Of a stretch of 64,000 bases of DNA, positions 1 through 8,413 are shown piece after piece; position 1 is the first letter of the stretch, and every line of letters begins with the position of its first letter. Origin of the DNA: Thermus thermamylovorans (GTDB taxonomy: Bacteria; Deinococcota; Deinococci; Deinococcales; Thermaceae); the NCBI RefSeq assembly GCF_004307015.1, contig NZ_SIJL01000002.1:218417-282416 (forward strand). The letters run 5' to 3'. The notes below the pieces were generated by a model. That model saw nothing but the letters and a program-made list of their open reading frames with translations, was not told where the DNA came from and searched no databases. Position numbers and translations under genes: made by a program.

Positions 1-624
1 GCCTTGGAAGGGGCCCTTCCCCGCGGGCCCCTGACGGGAGTGGCGGCCCAGCTTGCCGATGCCGGAAGTCTGGTTCTGGCTCCCCGCTACCTCCGGTTGC
101 CCCCGGAGGGGATGGCCTATGCCCAGGCCCCTCTGGGCCCCCTGCTGTTCCTAGCCGCACCCTTGGTCGAGGTGGAGGAGGCGCTGAGGTCCTTGGCCCG
201 TCAGAGCAGGGCCGTGCTTTGGGTAGAGGAAGGGACGAAACTCTCCGAACTCCAAGCGGATCTGGAGGAGGCCCTGGGCCTGGGCCACCTCCTTAGCCTG
301 CCCCCAGGGCTTTACCCCACCCGCTTCCTGTGGCCTTTGGCCATGGCTTTGGAGTCCCCCAAAGGACGGGACCGGCTTTTGCGCCTCCTCGCCCCCCTCG
401 AGGCCCACCCGGAGCTCCTCCGCACCCTGGAGGCCTACCTCCAGGCCCGGCTTTCCCTGAAGGGAGCGGCCCGCCGTCTGGAGCTCCATCCCAACACCAT
501 CCTCTACCGCCTCCACAAGGTGGAAGAACTCACGGGGCTTAGGCTGGACCGGGTGGAGGACCTGTCCCTCCTGGGCATGGCCCTGCAGTTGCGCCAGGCA
601 ATGGAGGGGCCGTCCCTGGCTTGA
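1..624 (+). CDS. PucR/CdaR-family transcriptional regulator, C-terminal part
   Basis: The reading frame is open to the window edge, so the N-terminus is missing and the visible TTG at base 4 need not be the start. The last ~60 residues match the PucR C-terminal helix-turn-helix: a region LEAYLQARLSLKGAARRLE followed by HPNTILYRLHKVEELTG. This is the hallmark of PucR/CdaR regulators, which usually sense small metabolites and control neighbouring catabolic genes. It converges on the liv operon end 8 nt away. The partner gene and ligand cannot be told from this fragment. Confidence 0.8.
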   Translation, partial: ALEGALPRGPLTGVAAQLADAGSLVLAPRYLRLPPEGMAYAQAPLGPLLFLAAPLVEVEEALRSLARQSRAVLWVEEGTKLSELQADLEEALGLGHLLSLPPGLYPTRFLWPLAMALESPKGRDRLLRLLAPLEAHPELLRTLEAYLQARLSLKGAARRLELHPNTILYRLHKVEELTGLRLDRVEDLSLLGMALQLRQAMEGPSLA

Positions 625-642
625 GCCAGGGCTACAGGCTCA
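622..642. terminator. possible bidirectional terminator between convergent genes
   Basis: A 6-bp inverted repeat TGAGCC/GGCTCA with a 9-nt loop spans the stop of the PucR-type gene and the end of livF. It is short and has no clear T tract on either strand, so this is a weak call. Confidence 0.3.
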
Positions 643-1336
643 GGTAGGCCTCCCGCACCCGGGGGTCCTCCAGGAGGCGTGCGGCCTGGCCTTGGAGCAC
701 GACCCTCCCGTGTTCCATCACGTAGGCTCTCCCGGCCACCTCGAGGCTTAGGGCCACGTTCTGCTCCACCAGCAAGACCCCCACCCCCTCCTCCACCACC
801 CGTTTGAGGGCCAGGAGGACCTCCTCGGCCAGCCGGGGGGCGAGGCCCAAGGAGGGTTCGTCCACCAGGAGGATCTTGGGGAAGCCCATGAGGGCCCGGC
901 CGATGGCCAGCATCTGCTGCTCCCCTCCGGAGAGGGTGCCGGCGAGCTGCCGCCTCCTTTCCGCCAGCCTGGGGAAGAGGGTGTAGGCCCGGGCGAATCC
1001 TTCCTCCTCCCTCCCTGGGGCCAGGAAGGCGGCCCCCAGGCGCAGGTTCTCCTCCACCGTCATGAGGGGGAAGAGCTGGCGGCCCTCGGGGACGTGGCCC
1101 AGGCCCAGGCGGGCCCTTTGGGCCGGGGAGAGGCCCGAGAGGTCCCGTTCCTCCCAAAGCACCCTGCCCCGCCAGGGGCGGAGGAGGCCGGAGAGGGTGC
1201 GCAAAAGGGTGGTCTTCCCCGCCCCGTTGGTCCCCAGAAGGGCTACAAGCTCCCCCTCCCGCACCTCCAAGTCCACCCCGAAAAGCACCTGGGCTTTGCC
1301 GTAGCCTGTTTCCAGACCCTCTACCCCAAGCCTCAT
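632..1336 (-). CDS. livF: branched-chain amino acid-type ABC transporter ATP-binding protein LivF
   Basis: This 234-aa cytoplasmic ATPase powers import together with LivG. Walker A is GTNGAGKTT at residues ~35-43, the signature LSGGEQQ lies near residue 138, and Walker B ILLVDEP follows near 157. Length and motifs fit LivF. It is the last gene of the operon and its start overlaps the livG stop by 4 nt (ATGA). The family is named for leucine/isoleucine/valine uptake, but close relatives carry amides, urea and aromatic acids. The acyl-CoA genes upstream in the same operon make a non-amino-acid substrate plausible. Confidence 0.9.
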   Translation of the reverse strand: MRLGVEGLETGYGKAQVLFGVDLEVREGELVALLGTNGAGKTTLLRTLSGLLRPWRGRVLWEERDLSGLSPAQRARLGLGHVPEGRQLFPLMTVEENLRLGAAFLAPGREEEGFARAYTLFPRLAERRRQLAGTLSGGEQQMLAIGRALMGFPKILLVDEPSLGLAPRLAEEVLLALKRVVEEGVGVLLVEQNVALSLEVAGRAYVMEHGRVVLQGQAARLLEDPRVREAYLSL

Positions 1337-2058
1337 GCCCGCCTCCCCAGATAGGCCTCCTTCACGCGTTCGTCCTGGGCCACTTCCTCGTAGGCGCCTT
1401 CGGCGATCACCTCCCCGTAGTCCAGGACCACCACCCGGTCGGCCAGGGCCCGCACCACGGGCATCACGTGCTCGATGAAGAGCACGGAAACCCCGCTATC
1501 CCGGATGCGCCGCACCAGGGCCACGGCTTCCTCCGCCTCCTTGGGGCGGAGGCCGGCCATGACCTCGTCCAGGAGGAGGACCCTGGGCCGGGTGGCCAGG
1601 GCCCGGGCCAGCTCCAGGCGCTTGTCCTCCAAGAGGGTGAGCTCCCCCGCCAGGGCCTCGGCTCTGGGGGAAAGCCCGGTGAGGTCCAGCACCTCCGCCA
1701 CCCAGGCCTCCGCCTCCTTCCTCTTAAGGCCCGGCTTGCCGAAGAGGGCTCCCACCAGCAGGTTCTCCCGCACGGTGAGCTCGGGCAGGGGCTGGACGAT
1801 CTGGAAAGCCCGGCCCAAACCCCGGTGGGTGCGGGCCTCTGGGGGTAGGTGGGAGATGTTTTCTCCCAGAAGGAGAATCTCCCCGCTATCGGGACGCAGC
1901 AGGCCTGAGATCACGTTGAGGAGGGTGCTCTTGCCCGCCCCGTTGGGGCCGATGACCGCCAGGATCTCTCCCTCCTCCAGGTGCAGGCTCACGCGGTGGA
2001 GGGCCAGGAGGCCCAGGAAGCGCTTGCTGATCTCCTTGACCTCCAAAACCTTAGCCAC
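1333..2058 (-). CDS. livG: branched-chain amino acid-type ABC transporter ATP-binding protein LivG
   Basis: A 241-aa ABC ATPase with Walker A GPNGAGKST at residues 37-45 and Walker B VLLLDE followed by the LivG-typical VMAGL. The signature region reads ELTLLEDKRLELARAL rather than LSGGQ or LSYGQ. Divergent signatures occur in some LivG proteins, where LivF carries the canonical one. It overlaps livM by 8 nt and livF by 4 nt, so the ATPase pair is probably translationally coupled. Confidence 0.9.
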   Translation of the reverse strand: MAKVLEVKEISKRFLGLLALHRVSLHLEEGEILAVIGPNGAGKSTLLNVISGLLRPDSGEILLLGENISHLPPEARTHRGLGRAFQIVQPLPELTVRENLLVGALFGKPGLKRKEAEAWVAEVLDLTGLSPRAEALAGELTLLEDKRLELARALATRPRVLLLDEVMAGLRPKEAEEAVALVRRIRDSGVSVLFIEHVMPVVRALADRVVVLDYGEVIAEGAYEEVAQDERVKEAYLGRRA

Positions 2059-2959
2059 GCCGCCCTCCCAAGAGACCCACCAGGCCCCGGGGCAGGAAGA
2101 GGATGACCAGGATGAGGATGGCCCCGTAGACCACCAGGTAGCCTTCCTTGATCCAAAGCCTCAGGGCCTGCTCCAAGCCCACCACCACCACCCCGCCCAG
2201 GAGGGGGCCTAAGGTGGTGTAGAGCCCGCCGAAGATGGCGATGACCAGGGCCTCCACCGCCAGCCGGAGGCCGAAGGCCTCGTAGGGGGTGAGGAAGAGG
2301 GCCTTCATCCCATAGACCCCCCCGGCCAGGCCCGCCACCAGGCTCCCCAGGAAGAGGGAGAGGAGCTTGACCCGCACCACCCTTACCCCCAGGACCCGGG
2401 CCACGGCCTCCGACTGCCGGGTGGCTGCCTGGGCCAAGCGAAAGGGGCTCCGCTCCGCCCAGAGGCTTAAGGCCACGGCCAGGAGGAGGATGCCGAAGCC
2501 CAGGTAGTAGGCGGCCAGGGGCCATTCCCCCGCGAAGGGTGGAGGCACCGGCAAGCCGATGGGCCCTCCAGTGAAGGGGAGTTTCAAGGCCAGGGTGCGC
2601 AGGACCTCGCTGAAGGCCAGGCTGGCGATGGCGAAGTAGAGGCCGTGAAGCCTGAGGGTGACCGAACCCAAAAGCAGGGCCCCGGCCCCGGCCAGAAGGG
2701 CGCCCAGGAGGAGGGCGGGCAGGGTGCCCAGGTGGGGTACGGCGAGCCCGGTCCCATAGGCGCCCAGGCCGAAGAAGGCGGCGTGGGCCAGGGAGAGCTG
2801 CCCCGTGCGGGCCACCAGGTCCCAGGAGAGGGCTAAGGCGGTGAAAAGGAGGACGAAAAAGCCCACATCCAGGAGGAAAGCCCGCCAGACCCCCAGGGGC
2901 AGAAAGGGGAGGAAGGCGAAGAGGAGGAGGAAAAGGGCTACCCAGGGGAGACCTCTCAC
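2051..2959 (-). CDS. livM: branched-chain amino acid-type ABC transporter permease LivM
   Basis: A 302-aa hydrophobic protein with about eight to ten membrane segments and the LivM-type stretch LSLAHAAFFGLGAYG near residues 75-90, plus a central GGVYGMKALFL. It forms the inner-membrane channel with LivH. The GTG start at 2959 overlaps the livH stop by 4 nt (GTGA), supporting both the start and coupled translation. Confidence 0.9.
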   Translation of the reverse strand: MRGLPWVALFLLLFAFLPFLPLGVWRAFLLDVGFFVLLFTALALSWDLVARTGQLSLAHAAFFGLGAYGTGLAVPHLGTLPALLLGALLAGAGALLLGSVTLRLHGLYFAIASLAFSEVLRTLALKLPFTGGPIGLPVPPPFAGEWPLAAYYLGFGILLLAVALSLWAERSPFRLAQAATRQSEAVARVLGVRVVRVKLLSLFLGSLVAGLAGGVYGMKALFLTPYEAFGLRLAVEALVIAIFGGLYTTLGPLLGGVVVVGLEQALRLWIKEGYLVVYGAILILVILFLPRGLVGLLGGRRG

Positions 2960-3813
2960 GCCGCCCTCCAGGCCCGGCCCACCAGGGCCAGAAAGAGCAC
3001 CAGGAAGAAGACCGCCTCTACCCAGCCCCCGCCTCCGGGCACGTAGGTGCTCACCAGGGCCTCCGCCAGGGCTAAGACCAAAGCGGCGGGCACCACCCCC
3101 TTGAGGTTGCCTAGGCCGGCCAGGGCCACGATGGCGAAAGACTTTAGGGTGAAAAGGAAGCCCACGGTGGGGCTGGCGTAGAGCATCACGGAAAGCATCA
3201 CCCCGGCCACCCCGGCTAACGCGGCGGCGAGGCCAAAGGCCAGGAGGTAGACCCTTTCCGCCTCGATGCCGAGAAGCCCGGGAGCCAGGCGGTTCTGGGC
3301 CACCGCCCGCACCGCCAGGCCCAGGCGGGTCCGGGTGAGGAAGGCCTGGAGGGCCAGGAGGAAGACCAAGGAGAGCAGGAAGGCCCCCAGGGGCACGGCC
3401 CCCAGGAAGAAGGGGCCTAGGGAGAGGGCCGCGGCCTGGTAGGGGGGGGCCACCACCCGGGTGTCGGCGCCGAAGAGGAGGAGGGCCAGGTTCTGCAAGA
3501 CGATGGATAGCCCGAAGGTGAGGAGCATCTGGTTGAGCTCGGGGGCCTTTAGCACCGGGCGGATAAGGCCCTGGTAGGCCAGGGCCCCCACCAGGAAGGC
3601 GGCGAGGAAGGCCAGGCCCAGGGAGAGGAGGGGGTCCATCCCCCGGAAGGCGAAGAGGAGGTAGGAAAGGAAGGCCCCCAGCATGAGGAACTCCCCGTGG
3701 GCGAAGTTGACGATGCCCACCACCCCCAGGGAGAGGGCCAGCCCCGTGGCCACCAGAGCGTAGACCCCGCCGATGAGGAGGCCGTTGAGGAGGGTCTGCA
3801 GGAAGAGCTCCAC
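2956..3813 (-). CDS. livH: branched-chain amino acid-type ABC transporter permease LivH
   Basis: A 285-aa permease beginning at a GTG codon with an AAGGAG ribosome site a few bases upstream. The N-terminal LLNGLLIGGVYALVATGLA and VNFAHGEFLMLGAFLSY segments are diagnostic for LivH. It pairs with LivM in the membrane. The gene lies 18 nt downstream of the substrate-binding protein gene and shares its operon. Confidence 0.92.
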   Translation of the reverse strand: MELFLQTLLNGLLIGGVYALVATGLALSLGVVGIVNFAHGEFLMLGAFLSYLLFAFRGMDPLLSLGLAFLAAFLVGALAYQGLIRPVLKAPELNQMLLTFGLSIVLQNLALLLFGADTRVVAPPYQAAALSLGPFFLGAVPLGAFLLSLVFLLALQAFLTRTRLGLAVRAVAQNRLAPGLLGIEAERVYLLAFGLAAALAGVAGVMLSVMLYASPTVGFLFTLKSFAIVALAGLGNLKGVVPAALVLALAEALVSTYVPGGGGWVEAVFFLVLFLALVGRAWRAA

Positions 3814-3831
3814 GGCCTTCTCCTTGGCCCC

Positions 3832-5010
3832 TTACCGCAGGTAGTACTCCCCGGGGTAGCGGAGGGGTACGGCGGCCCGTTCCCGAGGGAAGACGGGGCG
3901 GCGGGTGCCTTGGATGTACTGGAACTGGAACCAGATCTCCGCCCCAAACCCCTGGTACCGGGTACGCCCGGTCTCCGAGGGCCGGAAGGCCAGGGGGCCG
4001 AAGGGGGTGTTCATCCGGAGGGCGGCCAGGGCCTCGGCGATGCGGTTTTTGTCGGCACCTCCTGCCCTTTCCACCGCCAGGGCCAGGCTGCGGGCGATCA
4101 CGTAGCCCATGGGAGCCATGTACTCCTCCGTCACCTCCCCGAACCTGCGCCGGTAGGCCTCCACGAAGCGGCGGGACTCCGGGTTGGTCACCGTGGACAG
4201 CCAGGCGGTCATGCCCACCATGTCTTGCGAGAGGGGGTTCCGCTCAAAGCCCAAGGGCCAGGAGGGCGGGGCCCCGTAGATGAGCTTGGGACGGAGGCCC
4301 ACCTGCCGGGTCTGGGTGGCGATGGGTAGGGCGTCCACATCGTAGCCGATCCAGTAAAGGATGTCCGGCTGGAAGGCCCTAAGCCGGGTGAGGATGGGGG
4401 TGAAGGCTCCGCTTCCCGTCTTAAAGGGCTCCACCCGGGCCTGGTAGCCCATTTGCTCCAGCTGCTGACGATAGACCTGGATCCCCGCGGAGCCGAAGGG
4501 CCCGTCCTCGTAAAGCATGGCCACCCGCCGCGCCCCGTGGGCCTGGTAAAGGTGGCGGAAGAAGTCCAGGGCTGCGGCCACGTTGTGGTAGTCCCAAGGG
4601 TGGTAGTGGAACATGAGGGGATAGCCCTCAAAGGCCTGCTCCACCACGGAGCTGGCGGAGCCGATGACCAGGAAGAGAGCCCCGTGCTGGCGCACGGGCC
4701 CGGAGAGGGCGAAGCCCACGCTGCTCGAGAGGCCGCCGATGACGATGTCCACGCGGTCCACGGTCATGAGCTTGGTGAAGGTAGGGATGGCCCTGGCGGG
4801 GTCGGCCCCGTCGTCCTCCACCACGAGTTCCAGGCGCACCCGGCCCTGGGCGTTGACCTCCTCGACCGCCAGCTGGATGCCGTTGAGGGCTGCCCGTCCG
4901 GAGACGGAGGCCGGGCCCGAGAGGGGGAGGAGGACCCCCACGCGGACCTGGGTCTGGGCCAAGGCGGTGGCCGCCATGGCCAGCAGGAGAATCCCGAACG
5001 CCTTTCGCAT
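3832..5010 (-). CDS. livK: periplasmic substrate-binding protein of a Liv-type ABC importer
   Basis: A 392-aa type-1 periplasmic binding protein with a signal peptide (MRKAFGILLLAMAATALAQ) and the family opening VRVGVLLPLSGPAS. Two adjacent ATGs exist. The second, at 5010, sits 5 nt from a strong AGGAGGT site (5016-5022), while the first is only 2 nt away, so I use the second. It captures the substrate and hands it to LivHM. The specificity is not readable: it is called LivK-like by family, but the operon is full of acyl-CoA enzymes, so an organic acid or amide is as likely as leucine. Confidence 0.85.
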   Translation of the reverse strand: MRKAFGILLLAMAATALAQTQVRVGVLLPLSGPASVSGRAALNGIQLAVEEVNAQGRVRLELVVEDDGADPARAIPTFTKLMTVDRVDIVIGGLSSSVGFALSGPVRQHGALFLVIGSASSVVEQAFEGYPLMFHYHPWDYHNVAAALDFFRHLYQAHGARRVAMLYEDGPFGSAGIQVYRQQLEQMGYQARVEPFKTGSGAFTPILTRLRAFQPDILYWIGYDVDALPIATQTRQVGLRPKLIYGAPPSWPLGFERNPLSQDMVGMTAWLSTVTNPESRRFVEAYRRRFGEVTEEYMAPMGYVIARSLALAVERAGGADKNRIAEALAALRMNTPFGPLAFRPSETGRTRYQGFGAEIWFQFQYIQGTRRPVFPRERAAVPLRYPGEYYLR

Positions 5011-5029
5011 CATTCACCTCCTGTGTTCC

Positions 5030-5455
5030 CTAGGGCTTCCCGCCCTCAGGTTCCTCGTAGAGCACCACGGCCTCGCCCTCGATGACCCTCTCCCCCCGCT
5101 GGTTCTCGCAGAAGGTGTCCAGGGTAAGGACAAGGCCTCCCTTTTCCCGTTCCCGCACCGCCTTGACCACGGCGGTGGCGGTGATGGTGTCCCCCAGGTA
5201 GGTGGGCTTGAGGAAGCGCAGGCTCTGGGAGAGGTAGATGGCCCCCACCCCGGGTAGCCGGGTGCCGATCACCGTGGAGATGAGGCCGGCCACCAGGATA
5301 CCCTGGGCGATGCGCCGGCCAAAGCGGCTCCTTTGGGCGTAGGCCTCGTCCACGTGCAGGGGGTTGGTATCCCCCACCGCCCCCACGAAAAGGGCCACAT
5401 GGGCCTCGGAGAGGGTCTGGGTGTAGCTGGCCCTATCCCCCACCTTAAACCTCAC
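5030..5455 (-). CDS. MaoC-family hotdog dehydratase/(R)-specific enoyl-CoA hydratase
   Basis: A 141-aa single hotdog domain. The sequence VGDTNPLHVDEAYAQ, an active-site Asp/His pair five residues apart (D-x4-H), then GRRIAQGILVAGLIS match the hydratase-2 motif of MaoC/PhaJ proteins. These hydrate trans-2-enoyl-CoA. It overlaps the next upstream hydrolase gene by 11 nt and precedes the transporter genes, tying acyl-CoA chemistry to uptake. The exact acyl chain is unknown. Confidence 0.85.
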   Translation of the reverse strand: MRFKVGDRASYTQTLSEAHVALFVGAVGDTNPLHVDEAYAQRSRFGRRIAQGILVAGLISTVIGTRLPGVGAIYLSQSLRFLKPTYLGDTITATAVVKAVREREKGGLVLTLDTFCENQRGERVIEGEAVVLYEEPEGGKP

Positions 5456-6182
5456 CGCGCACCTCCTTTAGAAACTCTCCCAGGATGGTGTTCAAGAGTC
5501 CTGGGTTTTCCAGGTTCAGCGAGTGGCCCACCCCCTCGAGGGCAAGGAGCCTCCCCCTGGGAAAGAAAGCTGCCGTGGCCTCCGCCATGGCCCGGGTGAC
5601 GAGGGGATCCAGGGTGCCATAGACCACCAGGACCGGCCCGGGGTAGGCCCTTTCCAGCCGCCAGGCTGCCAGGGCCCGGGCGTTGCCCTGGAAGTGGGCG
5701 GGGTGCATGCCTTGTGCCTTGACCACCAGCTCGGGGAACCACGGGGGCCTGCGGGTGGGGGCCATGGCGGCCAGGGCCTGGGCCAGGGCCTCCCGGTTGT
5801 GGCGGTAGCCTTCCAGGATGGGGTAGTAGGCCTCCGGGGTCTGCAGCCCCGAGGGCGGGGCGGAGTTAAGGAGGACCAGGGCCGGGGTCTTTTCCGTGGC
5901 CGCCTCCATGGCCACTGCGCCCCCCAGGGAGTGGCCCACCAGGACGGCTTCTTCAGCCCCTTTTTCCCGCAGGAAGTCCCTCAGGGCCCGGGCGTAGGCG
6001 GGGATGGAGGGGACGAACTCCTCGGGGGCGGGGCTTTCCCCGAAGCCGGGAAGGTCGGGGGCCAGGAGCCAGGCTCCCTCGGGAGGGTCTTCCAGGAGCT
6101 CCCGCCACCACTCCTTGCAGGCGAAGTTGCCGTGGACCAGGGCCACCGGGGTTCCGCTGCCGCTTTCCAAGTGGCTAAGCAT
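5445..6182 (-). CDS. alpha/beta hydrolase (first of two)
   Basis: A 245-aa alpha/beta-hydrolase fold with oxyanion region HGNF near residue 18, nucleophile elbow GHSLGG with Ser85, an acid candidate in YGTLDPLV and a C-terminal catalytic His in GVGHSLNLE. It has no signal peptide, so it is cytosolic. Such enzymes hydrolyse esters, lactones or thioesters. It overlaps its neighbours on both sides (8 and 11 nt), placing it firmly within the acyl-CoA/transport operon. The substrate is unknown. Confidence 0.82.
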   Translation of the reverse strand: MLSHLESGSGTPVALVHGNFACKEWWRELLEDPPEGAWLLAPDLPGFGESPAPEEFVPSIPAYARALRDFLREKGAEEAVLVGHSLGGAVAMEAATEKTPALVLLNSAPPSGLQTPEAYYPILEGYRHNREALAQALAAMAPTRRPPWFPELVVKAQGMHPAHFQGNARALAAWRLERAYPGPVLVVYGTLDPLVTRAMAEATAAFFPRGRLLALEGVGHSLNLENPGLLNTILGEFLKEVRGEV

Positions 6183-6948
6183 ACACTTCCTCCAAAAACC
6201 CCCTCACGGCCTGGGCGAAGGCCGAGGGGGCCTCCAAGGGGGCCGCGTGCCCTGTGGGGAGGGCCTGTAGCCGGGCCCCCAGGGCCTCGGCCAGGGCCTG
6301 GGCGTAGGGCTTGGGGAATAGCACGTCCTCCTCCCCGTAAAGCACCAGGGCGGGCAGGGTCAGGCCGCGGAGGTAGGGCCTGAGGTCCTCGAGGCTGAGA
6401 AACCCGAAAAGCAGCCTTTCCTGAGCCTTCTCGTCCGGAGCCTGGGCCATTAGGGGGCCAAGGCCCTCCTCCCGCAAAAGCTCAGGGTGGGCGTTGAGGA
6501 AGCGGGCCCCGAAAACCCAGGGCAGGGCTACCCTAAGGCGCAAGGGAGTGCCCCCGGCCTTTAGGGCGTGCAGCCAGCTCTGCACCTTGGCCCTGAGGGC
6601 GGCGTCCAGGTAAGGGGTGGTGCAGCAGAGGACCAAGCCCCGGAAGCGTTTGGGAGCCATAAGGGCTGCTTGTAAGCCCACGATGCCCCCATTGGAGAGG
6701 CCCACCAAGGCGGCCTCTTCCCAGCCCAGCTCCCCAAGGAGGCTGAGGAGGTCCTGGGCGTGCGCCTCCGGGGTGTAGGGGCCCTCGGGGGCCTCGCTTT
6801 CCCCCTGGCCCCGCATGTCGTAGCGAAGAAGGGTGTAGTCCCCAAGCAGGGGCACCACGGGATCCCAGCTTTCCAGGCGTTGAAAAATTCCGTTGAGAAG
6901 CACCACCTTTGGTCCCTCTCCCTCCACGCGGAACCTAAGCCTGGCCAT
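6175..6948 (-). CDS. alpha/beta hydrolase (second of two)
   Basis: A 257-aa alpha/beta hydrolase with YDMRGQGES near residue 43, nucleophile elbow GLSNGG with Ser85, YGEEDVLFP as the acid turn and PTGHAAPLE supplying the histidine. The layout recalls 3-oxoadipate enol-lactonase (PcaD-like) proteins, although no other protocatechuate genes are nearby. It is not a recent copy of the adjacent hydrolase, since similarity is limited to the fold motifs. It overlaps the ligase gene by 14 nt. Confidence 0.82.
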   Translation of the reverse strand: MARLRFRVEGEGPKVVLLNGIFQRLESWDPVVPLLGDYTLLRYDMRGQGESEAPEGPYTPEAHAQDLLSLLGELGWEEAALVGLSNGGIVGLQAALMAPKRFRGLVLCCTTPYLDAALRAKVQSWLHALKAGGTPLRLRVALPWVFGARFLNAHPELLREEGLGPLMAQAPDEKAQERLLFGFLSLEDLRPYLRGLTLPALVLYGEEDVLFPKPYAQALAEALGARLQALPTGHAAPLEAPSAFAQAVRGFLEEVYA

Positions 6949-8413
6949 GTTCCGCCTCCCACATCTTTTTCAGGGCCTCCTTTTGCACCTTCCCGGGCCC
7001 GGACTTGGGAAGTTCCGGCAAGAGGACGATGTGCTTCGGCACCTTGTATCCGGCCAGCCGCTGCCGGAGAAAGGCGCGGAGGGCTTCGGCCTCCAGGGGT
7101 TCCCTAAGGGCCACAAAGGCCACCCCTACCTCGCCCCACCGGGGGTCCGGCACCCCCACCACCGCCGCCTCCCGCACCGCCGGGTGGTCGTAGAGGGCCC
7201 GCTCCACCTCCACGGGGTAGACGTTTTCCCCCCCGGAGATGAACATCTCCTTCCTCCGGCCCACGATGTAGAACCTTCCCCCCGCGTCCCGGTAGGCTAG
7301 GTCTCCCGTCTTGAGCCAGAGCCTCTCCCCGTCGTAGGCGAAGACCTTTTCGTTTTCCTCAGGGCGGCGGAAGTAGCCCTGCATGACCGCGCTACCCGAG
7401 AGCCAAAGCTCCCCGGCCTCGCCCACGCGGGCTTCTTCACCATCCTCCCGCACCAGGCGGGCCTTCAGGTGGGGCATGGGCCGGCCCACGCTCTCGGGGT
7501 ACGCCTCCGCTTCCTCCAGCTCCAAGGTGAAGCAGTTCACCCCGCATTCCGTGAGGCCGTAGCCCTGCTTGAAGCGCACGCCCTTCCTTTGGAACGCTTC
7601 CCTGACCGGGGCCGGGCAGGGGGCTCCCCCGGAGATGGCGAAGCGCACGGAGGAGAGGTCGGCCTCGAGGAAGCCCGGGGTTTCCAGGAGCATCTGGAAC
7701 ATGGTGGGCACCAGGAAGAGGAGGGTAGGGCGGTGGGCCAGGGCGAGGTCCAGGTACTCCTCGGGGCGGAAGCGCTCCTGGATCACCACGCTTCCGCCCA
7801 GGTAGAGGAGGGGGGTGGCCAGGGCGTTCAGGGCGGCGTGGAACATGGGGGTGGCCAGGATGTAGCAGTCCTCCCGGGAAAGGCCCCAAGCGAAGGCGGT
7901 CTGGACCGCGTTCACCAGGAGCTGGCGGTAGGGGAGGAGGGCCCCCTTGGGCAGGCCGGTGGTGCCCCCGGTGAAGAGGAGGAGGACGGGGTCCTCCAGG
8001 CCCACCCGTGTGGCCTCCGGGGCCTCCCCGCCTTCCTGGAGGGCTTCGAGGGGAAGGGCCTCCCGGTCCAAGGCCTGGGCCGTCTCCTGGAAGCCCTCCC
8101 CGTAGAAGAGGAGCCTAGGCTCGGTGTAGGCGTGGAGGGCCTTTAGCTCGCCCAGGCTCAGCCGGTGGTTGAAGGGGGTGAGGACGTGGCCCAGGAGGGG
8201 CCCGGCGAAGAGGAGGTCCAGGTAAGCGGGGTGGTTCCAGGCGAGGAGGCCCACCCGGTCCCCCCGGACCACGCCTCGGTCTGCCAGGAAGCCCGCCGCC
8301 CTTCGGGCTCTCCGGTAGACCTCGGCGTAGGTGAGCCAGCGGCCCCGGAACCAGAGGGCCCGGCGTTCCGGATGGTAGGCGGCAAGCCGGCCCAGCCAGT
8401 TGGGCTCAAGCAT
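6935..8413 (-). CDS. AMP-dependent acyl-CoA synthetase/ligase
   Basis: A 492-aa member of the ANL superfamily that activates a carboxylic acid to its acyl-CoA via an adenylate. Seen are the P-loop LLFTGGTTGLPKG near residue 150, the YGLTECG motif near 288, the WLKTGDLAYRD hinge region near 370 and the C-terminal catalytic lysine region PKSGPGKVQKEAL. Its size fits medium/long-chain or aromatic acyl-CoA ligases. It probably activates the acid brought in by, or released by, the neighbouring importer and hydrolases. Confidence 0.9.
   Translation of the reverse strand: MLEPNWLGRLAAYHPERRALWFRGRWLTYAEVYRRARRAAGFLADRGVVRGDRVGLLAWNHPAYLDLLFAGPLLGHVLTPFNHRLSLGELKALHAYTEPRLLFYGEGFQETAQALDREALPLEALQEGGEAPEATRVGLEDPVLLLFTGGTTGLPKGALLPYRQLLVNAVQTAFAWGLSREDCYILATPMFHAALNALATPLLYLGGSVVIQERFRPEEYLDLALAHRPTLLFLVPTMFQMLLETPGFLEADLSSVRFAISGGAPCPAPVREAFQRKGVRFKQGYGLTECGVNCFTLELEEAEAYPESVGRPMPHLKARLVREDGEEARVGEAGELWLSGSAVMQGYFRRPEENEKVFAYDGERLWLKTGDLAYRDAGGRFYIVGRRKEMFISGGENVYPVEVERALYDHPAVREAAVVGVPDPRWGEVGVAFVALREPLEAEALRAFLRQRLAGYKVPKHIVLLPELPKSGPGKVQKEALKKMWEAEHGQA

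Noticed and set aside
5445-6948. The two adjacent alpha/beta hydrolases as a recent tandem duplication
   Set aside because: They share only the fold motifs; sequence between motifs is different.
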